From NCBI GenBank assembly GCA_018399295.1, contig JAGYOO010000078.1, positions 1 to 6,750 of the forward strand: a DNA stretch of 6,750 nt. The letters are read 5' to 3'. Shown piece by piece: positions 1-5,214 of this stretch (positions are counted from its first letter, which is position 1; each line of letters begins with the position of its first letter). Source of the stretch: Candidatus Omnitrophota bacterium (lineage in GTDB: Bacteria; Omnitrophota; Gorgyraeia; B26-G9). The translations under genes were made by a program, and so were the position numbers. The notes beneath the pieces are model-generated. The model was not told where the DNA came from. It saw nothing but the letters and a program-made list of their open reading frames with translations, and did not search any database.

Positions 1-637
1 GGCCGCCGGTAGCAGCTACCTCCAGGGCGCGCCGGGCAAATCCCTGCCCGTGAACTTCAGAAAGATCAAAATCGTAATGGATTTTTTTCGCCAGTTCTTC
101 GCGCAGATCAGCTTTTACCGGTTTAAGGGTGGTTTCTCCCAGAAGAAACTGTATGGCTTCAGCCAGCGTTTCCACGGAATATACCGGGATTGACGAGGAT
201 ATCGCGGCTTCATAGGCATTTAAAGCGGGAACCAGGACAAGCCTGGAATCAACATTACCCTGAACCATCGGGAGAACACCGTTTACTTCCCGGACCTTTC
301 CATCAAGTGACAATTCTCCCAGGGCTGCTACTTTATGTAAAGACTCTGCGGGGATTTTCCCTGAGGCAGCCAGGATGGCAAGGGCGATTGGCAGGTCGTA
401 AACCGTGCCTTCCTTTTTAGTGTCCGCGGGAGCGAGATTTATTGTGATCTTCCTGACCGGGAAATCCAACCCGCTATTTCGGACAGCTGAACGCACCCTG
501 TCTTTGGCTTCCCGGACCGCGGCATCCGGTAATCCGACAACAGCTATTTGCGGAAGTCCTTTAGATACATCTACTTCAATGTCAATAGGATATCCGTTGA
601 TTCCATTAAGCCCCAGACTGCCGATTCTGGCGATCAT
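1..637 (-). CDS. comM: ComM/YifB-type Mg chelatase-like AAA+ protein, N-terminal part (3' end outside window)
   Basis: The 212 visible residues, starting at the ATG at 637-635, match the N-terminal Lon-like (ChlI) domain of ComM/YifB. Landmarks are GLPQIAVVGLPDAAVREAKDR (about 27-47), the strongly conserved KITINLAPADTKKEG (63-77), YDLPIALAILAASG (80-93) and the Lon-like GELSLDGKVREV (107-118, with Ser110). The last residues (HGQGFARRALEVAATGG, 196-212) are the stretch that directly precedes the Walker A loop in the family, so the AAA+ ATPase and C-terminal domains lie beyond base 1. Full-length relatives have about 500 residues. In naturally competent Gram-negative bacteria ComM is a hexameric helicase that promotes branch migration during integration of transformed DNA. 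The gene also occurs in many non-competent species, so competence cannot be inferred from it. It is transcribed leftward from a good promoter at 687-715, divergently from the large operon. Family assignment is very secure; the role in this organism is inferred. Confidence 0.96.
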   Translation of the reverse strand, partial: MIARIGSLGLNGINGYPIDIEVDVSKGLPQIAVVGLPDAAVREAKDRVRSAVRNSGLDFPVRKITINLAPADTKKEGTVYDLPIALAILAASGKIPAESLHKVAALGELSLDGKVREVNGVLPMVQGNVDSRLVLVPALNAYEAAISSSIPVYSVETLAEAIQFLLGETTLKPVKADLREELAKKIHYDFDLSEVHGQGFARRALEVAATGG

Positions 638-686
638 AATATCTCGGTTTGCGGGTTGATAAATATAAATTATTGGCAGATATACA

Positions 687-715
687 ATTATAGAATTATT
701 GATCTTCTCAGTCAA
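687..715 (-). promoter_or_regulatory. Sigma70-type promoter for comM
   Basis: On the minus strand, TTGACT (715-710) and a perfect TATAAT (692-687) are separated by exactly 17 bp. Transcription would start near 680 and leave a leader of about 43 nt before the comM ATG at 637. Both boxes are near consensus and sit in AT-rich non-coding DNA at the right distance, so this is a strong prediction, made by eye only. Confidence 0.75.
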
Positions 716-722
716 TAAAAAT

Positions 723-751
723 TTGCTTTTTATCAACACCTATACTATAAT
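723..751 (+). promoter_or_regulatory. Sigma70-type promoter for the rightward operon
   Basis: TTGCTT (723-728) and a perfect TATAAT (746-751) are separated by 17 bp. The expected start point is near 758, only about 3 nt before the ATG at 761. The mRNA would then be nearly leaderless, and the Shine-Dalgarno-like AAGGA at 753-757 would fall upstream of or at the start point. Either the start is leaderless, or another promoter upstream (none convincing was seen) supplies a longer leader. The -35 box lies 7 bp from the -35 box of the comM promoter. Confidence 0.6.
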
Positions 752-760
752 TAAGGACAA

Positions 761-1225
761 ATGCAGCCACAAACACACCTTTTTTTTCCGGGACTTACAG
801 AAAACCGGATAGTATTGGCCGCGTTATTCGCCTGGATAATCGCGCAGGGGATAAAGATCGTATCCGGTATAATCAAAGAAAAGCGCTTTGATTTTAAATG
901 GATTATCGGGACGGGAGGTATGCCTAGTGCGCATTCCGCGGGAGTAAGCGCGTTGGCCACAGGAGTGGGCATGAATGCCGGCTTCAATTCTGCTATTTTT
1001 GCCACCGCAGCCATATTTTCTCTGGTAATAATGTTTGACGCTCAGAGTGTGCGCCGGATGGCCGGACATCAGGCTGAAATCCTGAATCGGATCAGTGAAG
1101 ACTTGTACTACAAGCATGAGGTTAAGCCGGAAAGATTAAGGGAGCTGATCGGGCATACGCCGGTAGAAGTATTTATGGGGGCTCTGCTTGGTATCCTGAT
1201 CGGAATCCTGGTCACGACTGTTTAA
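761..1225 (+). CDS. Divergent PAP2 / DUF212 (YuiD-like) integral membrane protein
   Basis: This 154-residue protein matches the DUF212 family, also called divergent PAP2 and typified by Bacillus YuiD. Visible landmarks are an N-terminal hydrophobic segment (about 17-37), the family signature GGMPSAHSAGVSAL (52-65), a second hydrophobic stretch (about 76-92), MFDAQSVRRMAGHQA (91-105) and the C-terminal GHTPVEVFMGALLG (131-144), which leads into a last membrane segment. The PSAHSA element resembles the PSGH motif of PAP2 phosphatases, so a lipid-phosphate or polyprenyl-phosphate phosphatase activity is plausible, but I know of no established substrate. Length is normal for the family. The start is fixed by an in-frame TAA at 752-754 just upstream. 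AAGGA at 753-757 is only 3 nt from the ATG. It is the first gene of the rightward operon, and the transpeptidase gene follows after 17 bp. Family assignment is secure; enzymatic function is unknown. Confidence 0.92.
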   Translation: MQPQTHLFFPGLTENRIVLAALFAWIIAQGIKIVSGIIKEKRFDFKWIIGTGGMPSAHSAGVSALATGVGMNAGFNSAIFATAAIFSLVIMFDAQSVRRMAGHQAEILNRISEDLYYKHEVKPERLRELIGHTPVEVFMGALLGILIGILVTTV

Positions 1226-1242
1226 ATCATAAAGGGGGAATA

Positions 1243-2175
1243 ATGAGAAGAGCAGTAATCATCGTGTTAATCGCCTTGGTCGTAATTTTCGCGATCGTTC
1301 AGTTTGTCCTAAGACCGGGAAAAGACAGTGCCACGGAAAAAACAGGCGATCAATCAGTTGTTGTGAATAATCCGGCTCTAAGCGTGTTTCAATCCGCCCT
1401 GGAGACGGCGGGAGATGAGGAGTCGGTTTTAAAGTTTAAGCAGGTAGTCAATGATTATCCGGAGAGTGAATTGGCTCCGCAGGCGCTTCTGGAGATTGCC
1501 CGGGTGCACGACAAGAGCGGCTCCAAGCTGGAAAAAAAACAGGTTCTCGGGGAGTTATTAACCCGGTTTCCGGACAGCAGCGTGGCGGATGAGGGTCGTC
1601 GGATGCTCTGGCAGACCAATATCGATGTTTTGCTTTCTCCGCTTCCCACGGAAAAAAGCATGGTTTACGAGATTCAGTCAGGTGATACCCTTTACCGTAT
1701 CGCGCAAAGATTTCATACGACTGTTGAACTTCTCATGGAAAGTAATAATCTTTCCAGCTCGCTTATCAGGCCTGGCATGAAATTAAAGGTACCGGCCGAG
1801 GAGTTCAAGGTTCGGGTAGACAAGTCGGATAACAAGCTGGTGCTGGAGAATTCTGAAGGAGAAATCGTAAAGATTTATTCGGTCTCTACCGGAGCGGATA
1901 ACTGTACTCCGGTCGGTGAATTCAAGATTGTGAACCGTATCATAAATCCAGTCTGGTATAAGACCGGAGCGATCGTTGATTCCAGCAGCCCCGAAAATAT
2001 TCTGGGAACCCGCTGGCTGGGGTTTTCCGAACCCGGCTACGGGATCCATGGTACTGTTGAACCGGAGACTATCGGCCAGCAGGTTACTCAGGGCTGTGTT
2101 CGCATGAGAAATCAGGAAGTAGAAGAACTGTTCAAGGTTCTCCCGGTAGGTACGGAAGTTATAATTACGGATTGA
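1243..2175 (+). CDS. Membrane-anchored LysM / YkuD L,D-transpeptidase with helical-repeat region
   Basis: This 310-residue cell-wall enzyme has four parts. Residues 4-23 form an uncleaved-looking signal anchor. Residues about 44-135 are helical and resemble TPR/YbgF-type repeats, with [19 protein letters not shown] and [12 protein letters not shown]. Residues 141-184 are a LysM peptidoglycan-binding module ([13 protein letters not shown] ... [10 protein letters not shown]). Residues about 188-309 are the YkuD L,D-transpeptidase domain. The catalytic signature is intact, with GIHGT (267-271) and TQGCVRMRN (282-290), giving His269 and nucleophile Cys285. Such enzymes make 3-3 cross-links in peptidoglycan or attach proteins to it, acting outside the inner membrane. 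The start is supported by a strong Shine-Dalgarno, AAAGGGGG at 1231-1238. The gene sits 17 bp after the DUF212 gene and 5 bp before the preferred accA start, so co-transcription is very likely. Domain calls are secure. The helical region could serve partner binding, which is inference. Confidence 0.95.
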   Translation: MRRAVIIVLIALVVIFAIVQFVLRPGKDSATEKTGDQSVVVNNPALSVFQSALETAGDEESVLKFKQVVNDYPESELAPQALLEIARVHDKSGSKLEKKQVLGELLTRFPDSSVADEGRRMLWQTNIDVLLSPLPTEKSMVYEIQSGDTLYRIAQRFHTTVELLMESNNLSSSLIRPGMKLKVPAEEFKVRVDKSDNKLVLENSEGEIVKIYSVSTGADNCTPVGEFKIVNRIINPVWYKTGAIVDSSSPENILGTRWLGFSEPGYGIHGTVEPETIGQQVTQGCVRMRNQEVEELFKVLPVGTEVIITD

Positions 2176-2180
2176 AAACA

Positions 2181-3194
2181 ATGAATGGAAGCGGATTAGA
2201 TTTCGAACGGCCGATAATCGAGCTTGAACAGAAAATCAGTGAACTGCGTAAGTTTTCCGAAACAAGAAGCATTGACCTTTCGGGTGAAATAAAACAGTTT
2301 GAGGATCGTCTGGAAAAGCTTAAGCAGGATATATTTAAAAAACTGACACCCTGGCAAAAGGTCCAGATCGCCCGGCATCCCCGGCGTCCCTATACGCTCG
2401 ATTATATCCGGCTGGCTATGACCGAATTCGTGGAACTTCACGGCGATCGTCATTTTCGGGATGACCCGGCGATTGTCTGCGGCCTGGCCCGGATTGATAA
2501 TGAAAAAGTAATGGTTATCGGTCATCAGAAAGGCCGGGATACCAAAGAAAATCTTTATCGCAGTTTCGGCAGTCCTCATCCGGAGGGATACCGTAAGGCC
2601 ATGCGGTTGATGTGGATGGCGGAAAGATTCGGATTGCCCATCGTGACGTTTATCGATACTCCGGGTGCTTATCCGGGAGTCGAGGCGGAAGAACGGGGTC
2701 AGGCGGAGGCGATCGCGTTCAACCTGCGGGAGATGTCCCTGTTAAAGGTTCCGGTAATCGTAACGGTTATCGGCGAGGGAGGGTCGGGAGGCGCTCTGGG
2801 GATCGGTGTGGGGAATCATACCTGTATGCTGGAGAATGCCTACTACTCGGTTATCTCTCCGGAAGGATGTGCCGCCATTCTCTGGCGTGACCGGACTAAC
2901 GCCTGTGACGCGGCGGCGGCGCTGAAAATAACCGCGCCCGATCTGCTTCAGTTCAAGATCATCGACGAGATAATTCCTGAACCTTTGGGAGGGGCGCATC
3001 GCGATCATGAAGCTACGGCCGGAGCGCTGAAAAAGGCGTTACTGAAAAATTTGAAACGACTGAAGAGCCTTTCTTCTGAAGAGCTGATCGAACAACGCTA
3101 CGAAAAATTCCGGATTATTGGGAAATGGGAACAGCTAAAGCGAAAGGAAACTGAAGATGGTTCAAATCACGATGCAGGGGCTGTACAGCCTTAG
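2181..3194 (+). CDS. accA: Acetyl-CoA carboxylase carboxyltransferase subunit alpha
   Basis: This 337-residue protein is AccA, which with AccD forms the carboxyltransferase that moves CO2 from biotinyl-AccB to acetyl-CoA, giving malonyl-CoA for fatty acid synthesis. The N-terminus ([17 protein letters not shown]) matches the alpha-helical start of the family. The crotonase-fold core shows [20 protein letters not shown] (156-175), [15 protein letters not shown] (178-192) and the conserved [16 protein letters not shown] (202-217). Length is close to the roughly 320 residues usual for AccA, with a polar tail of about 15-20 extra residues (from about 321). I chose ATG 2181 because it gives the family-like N-terminus and has GGA about 9 nt upstream. 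A TTG at 2172, overlapping the preceding stop, would add only three residues. The last 38 bp overlap the start of bioY in another frame, and that overlap encodes the extra tail. No accD, accB or accC is in the window, although bioY next door supplies the biotin that the complex needs. Confidence 0.97.
   Translation: MNGSGLDFERPIIELEQKISELRKFSETRSIDLSGEIKQFEDRLEKLKQDIFKKLTPWQKVQIARHPRRPYTLDYIRLAMTEFVELHGDRHFRDDPAIVCGLARIDNEKVMVIGHQKGRDTKENLYRSFGSPHPEGYRKAMRLMWMAERFGLPIVTFIDTPGAYPGVEAEERGQAEAIAFNLREMSLLKVPVIVTVIGEGGSGGALGIGVGNHTCMLENAYYSVISPEGCAAILWRDRTNACDAAAALKITAPDLLQFKIIDEIIPEPLGGAHRDHEATAGALKKALLKNLKRLKSLSSEELIEQRYEKFRIIGKWEQLKRKETEDGSNHDAGAVQP
3143..3148 (+). promoter_or_regulatory. Ribosome binding site of bioY inside accA
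   Basis: AAAGGA lies 8 nt before the ATG at 3157 and within the accA reading frame. It favours 3157 as the bioY start over the in-frame ATG at 3172, which has no comparable site, and so supports a real 38-bp gene overlap. Confidence 0.6.
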
Positions 3195-3753
3195 CAGAAA
3201 GAGAGTGGAGATTAATCCGGTACTGACCCGGGCGGCCGGCGTTCTGCTTTTCCTGGTTTTGACCTGTTGCGGGGCGTTTGTTTATATTCCATTGCCGTTT
3301 ACTCCGGTACCGCTTACCCTGCAGACCTTTTTTGTTATCCTCTCCGGAGTTTTTCTTAAACCAAAAGAGGCTTTTACCAGCCAGGCCCTTTATTTGGGAT
3401 TAGGCGCGGCCGGGATTCCCGTATTTACCGGAGGAATCGGCGGACTGGCCCGGCTTGTCGGTCCTACCGGCGGTTATATCCTGGGGTTTGTCGGCGCGGC
3501 TGTTCTTGTTTCATTTTTAATGAAGCGTGTTTCAATAAAGGAAAAACCCGGATTTCCGCTGATCCTGGGCATAATGTTATGCGGATTGGGGGTTATTTAT
3601 TTTTTCGGCTGGCTGAGACTTTCTGTTTATCTTGGTAACAGGCCTGTTAGCGCGTTTACCCTTGGAGTATTACCGTTTTTGTCCGGCGGGGTAATGAAGG
3701 CAGTCGCGGCTGCCGGGATATGGAGATTTACCAGAAATAAAGAGGGTCTGTGA
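3157..3753 (+). CDS. bioY: BioY-family biotin ECF transporter S component
   Basis: This 198-residue, strongly hydrophobic protein has the BioY layout: a short cytosolic N-terminus, then about six membrane segments. The family signatures are [15 protein letters not shown] (44-58), [18 protein letters not shown] (76-93) and [12 protein letters not shown] (100-111). BioY is the biotin-binding membrane subunit of an energy-coupling factor transporter. It works with EcfT/EcfA1/EcfA2 or, in some species, without a linked energising module; none of these is present here. The C-terminal motif reads PFLSGGVMK (173-181), where I expect PFLPGDxxK. The aspartate thought to contact biotin would therefore be Gly178, while Lys181 is kept. 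Its position directly after accA, with a 38-bp overlap, makes sense because acetyl-CoA carboxylase uses biotin. A 4-bp overlap (GTGA) joins it to the next gene. No BirA-type operator was seen nearby. Biotin as the substrate is very likely, with the residue change as the caveat. Confidence 0.92.
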   Translation: MVQITMQGLYSLSRKRVEINPVLTRAAGVLLFLVLTCCGAFVYIPLPFTPVPLTLQTFFVILSGVFLKPKEAFTSQALYLGLGAAGIPVFTGGIGGLARLVGPTGGYILGFVGAAVLVSFLMKRVSIKEKPGFPLILGIMLCGLGVIYFFGWLRLSVYLGNRPVSAFTLGVLPFLSGGVMKAVAAAGIWRFTRNKEGL

Positions 3754-4397
3754 AAGTTTTGACGGACGTTCGTTTAACTATGCGATCATTGATTACTTTC
3801 GGTCTGGGGCTCTTTTTAATCACCGGTTGCTCATCCCCGGAAATTAAAAATATAGATTCCTGGGGTTCAAGTATAGTTTTTCTGGGAGACACGGTGTCGG
3901 CGGCTAACGGGGTTGGGGAAGGAGAGACTTTCCCGGCACTAATTGCTAAAAAAACCAATTTCCCTGTAATTAATATATCCAAGGTAGAGACCTCATCTCA
4001 GACAGTGGAAAGACTTTCCGATGTGTTTCTGGAAAATCCGATGATGGTCGTGATCGTGATTGGAGCGACCGATTTTATCAACGGAGTTTCCGTTGAAGAA
4101 ACAAAAGAAAATCTGGAATTGATTGTTTTCATGGTGCAGAGGGAGAATGCAATCGCCGTTATTGTCAGTCCGGATTCTGGAATTCTGCTGCGGAACTATC
4201 TTGCAGTCTGCAGAGAAGTAGCGGATAGTTACGGAGCCGTCCTTATTCCGCATGTTCTTTCCGGAGTCTCTGACAGCCAAAAGTATAAGATTGGCCGGGT
4301 TCAGCCTAATGCCGACGGTCATAAGATAGTCGCGAAGCGGGTGTGGAAGTATCTTAAACCGGTCATTGAATTAAACCATAAACAGAGAAGCATGTAG
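3750..4397 (+). CDS. SGNH/GDSL-like lipoprotein with degenerate catalytic blocks (probable pseudoenzyme)
   Basis: This 215-residue protein carries a lipoprotein signal peptide ending in LFLITGC (lipid-modified Cys27), then a domain that lines up with TesA-type SGNH hydrolases. Block I is IVFLGDTVSAANGVG (42-56), where the nucleophile Ser of GDS is Thr48. In block II (VINISKVETSSQ, about 73-84) no glycine is left. Block III is VIGATDFINGVSVEET (103-118), with Thr107 in place of Asn in the GxND motif. Block V is IGRVQPNADGH (181-191) where active relatives have DGIHPNxxGH, so the catalytic Asp is replaced by Gly182 and the catalytic His by Gln185. The fold is thus recognisable while the catalytic set is gone, which suggests a binding or structural role in the periplasm or outer membrane. 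The frame is clean and the protein full length, so this is not a pseudogene. The GTG start at 3750 overlaps the bioY stop (GTGA) and has AGAGGG just upstream. ATG 3780 would give a more compact signal peptide and is a real alternative. Confidence 0.82.
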   Translation: MKVLTDVRLTMRSLITFGLGLFLITGCSSPEIKNIDSWGSSIVFLGDTVSAANGVGEGETFPALIAKKTNFPVINISKVETSSQTVERLSDVFLENPMMVVIVIGATDFINGVSVEETKENLELIVFMVQRENAIAVIVSPDSGILLRNYLAVCREVADSYGAVLIPHVLSGVSDSQKYKIGRVQPNADGHKIVAKRVWKYLKPVIELNHKQRSM

Positions 4398-5054
4398 ATG
4401 TTCGCGATAAGTGCCGAACTCAGCCGTGAACTTGACCGCCGGGCCTGGGAAGAGTTTAAGATTCCGGGCCTGTTGCTTATGGAAAATGCCGGGCTGCGGG
4501 CAGCCGAGGTTGCCCTGGGAATGCTTAACGGTTCGGCCGGTCCGGTAGTTGTTATCTGCGGACCGGGGAACAATGGTGGGGATGGGTTTGTCTGTGCCCG
4601 CCATCTGTTTAACCGAGGCATAGACGTTAGGACCGTAAGTGTCGGCTTCCGTTCCGGCAGTCGGGGAGATGCCGGGATTAATTATGAGATCATAAGGCAG
4701 CTGATGCCGATAGAGACCTTTGATCAGGCGCGGCTGAAGGAAGCAGTCCTGATCATCGATGGATTGTTCGGTATTGGTTTGAACCGGGATCTGGAAGGAG
4801 TTTACCGGCAGACAGTGGAAGATGTTAATCTTTGGAAGAAGCCGGTGCTCAGCCTGGATGTGCCTTCAGGTTTAAACACCGATACCGGGGCGGTCCTGGG
4901 GGTGTGTATTCGGGCCGATGTTACGGTTACTTTTGGCATGAATAAGCTGGGGCTGGTAAGCAAAGAGGGGCAGCGGTTTGCCGGAGAGGTGGTTGTGGCT
5001 GATATCGGAATTCCCCGTCCGCTGCTGGAAAAGTTTAAAACAGAGTGTAGATAA
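4398..5054 (+). CDS. nnrE: NAD(P)H-hydrate epimerase (YjeF N-terminal domain protein)
   Basis: This 218-residue protein is a stand-alone YjeF_N domain. It shows the N-terminal helix (SRELDRRAWEEFKIPGLLLM, about 9-28), the nucleotide-binding GPGNNGGDGFVCARHL (55-70), DGLFGIGLNRDLEG (121-134) and LDVPSGLNTDTG (153-164), all typical of NnrE. The enzyme interconverts the R and S epimers of hydrated NADH or NADPH (NADHX/NADPHX) so that the S-specific dehydratase NnrD can restore the cofactor. In E. coli both activities sit on one polypeptide. Here the protein ends just after the epimerase domain, and no dehydratase domain follows in any frame of the window. The ATG comes immediately after the preceding TAG with zero gap, and AGAGAAG at 4384-4390 may serve as a weak Shine-Dalgarno. 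Translational coupling with the lipoprotein gene is therefore likely. It is the last gene of the rightward train, and its final 20 bp overlap the end of the opposing small gene. The assignment is secure. Confidence 0.95.
   Translation: MFAISAELSRELDRRAWEEFKIPGLLLMENAGLRAAEVALGMLNGSAGPVVVICGPGNNGGDGFVCARHLFNRGIDVRTVSVGFRSGSRGDAGINYEIIRQLMPIETFDQARLKEAVLIIDGLFGIGLNRDLEGVYRQTVEDVNLWKKPVLSLDVPSGLNTDTGAVLGVCIRADVTVTFGMNKLGLVSKEGQRFAGEVVVADIGIPRPLLEKFKTECR
5035..5054. other. 20-bp tail-to-tail overlap of convergent genes
   Basis: The last codons of nnrE (stop TAA 5052-5054, plus strand) and of the DUF5989 gene (stop TAA 5037-5035, minus strand) share 20 bp. I see no hairpin with a T-run in or near this junction on either strand, so transcripts from the two operons probably run into each other as antisense RNA. 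Confidence 0.8.
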
Positions 5055-5214
5055 ACGGGACCACGGCGGAATTCGACGTAAAGATTATTAACACGGTAAG
5101 CAAAAGCAGCAGCAGCACAATCGGCATCATCCACCACATCTTATTGATCCAGAGAAAGTCCAGCAGCTCGCCCGCAAGCTTCAGTCTCTTGCCTATCTTC
5201 TTCAGTATATTCAT
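5035..5214 (-). CDS. DUF5989 / SxtK-like small membrane protein
   Basis: This 59-residue protein has a basic amphipathic start (MNILKKIGKRLKLAGELLDF), then LWINKMWWMMP (21-31), one membrane segment (about 31-46) containing six leucines in a row, and the ending SAVVPFIYTLF (49-59). The Trp/Lys/Trp-Trp pattern before the membrane span and the PFIYTLF end fit DUF5989 proteins, typically about 50-60 residues, including SxtK of saxitoxin clusters. These are found next to O-carbamoyltransferases. Their function is unknown; a membrane anchor or partner for the carbamoyltransferase is only a guess. The start is well supported by GGAG (5225-5222) 7 nt upstream, and by an ATGA overlap in which the ATG (5214-5212) shares bases with the carbamoyltransferase stop TGA (5213-5211). 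The product is below common minimum gene lengths and is easily missed by automatic annotation. The usual SxtJ-type companion is not between the two genes. Confidence 0.86.
   Translation of the reverse strand: MNILKKIGKRLKLAGELLDFLWINKMWWMMPIVLLLLLLTVLIIFTSNSAVVPFIYTLF

Noticed and set aside
405..659. Plus-strand open frames at 190-420 and 405-659
   Set aside because: They lie antisense to comM, whose translation matches its family end to end, and their products resemble nothing.
638..760. Riboswitch, BirA operator or small RNA in the only sizeable intergenic region
   Set aside because: I saw no structured conserved element or BirA-like dyad; the AT-rich region is accounted for by the two promoters and short leaders.
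780..787. Run of eight T near the start of the DUF212 gene as a possible phase-variation tract
   Set aside because: Similar eight-base A runs occur at 1532-1539 and near 6278-6285, so homopolymers of this size look ordinary here, and the frame is intact.
2172..2180. TTG at 2172 as the accA start
   Set aside because: It adds three residues before a Met that already gives the family-like N-terminus, and it has poorer Shine-Dalgarno spacing. It cannot be fully excluded.
1783..2181. 132-codon minus-strand open frame
   Set aside because: Antisense shadow of the YkuD catalytic domain; low-complexity product with no family resemblance.
5106..5116. GCAGCAGCAGC microsatellite-like repeat
   Set aside because: It is the leucine codon run of the DUF5989 membrane segment on the minus strand.
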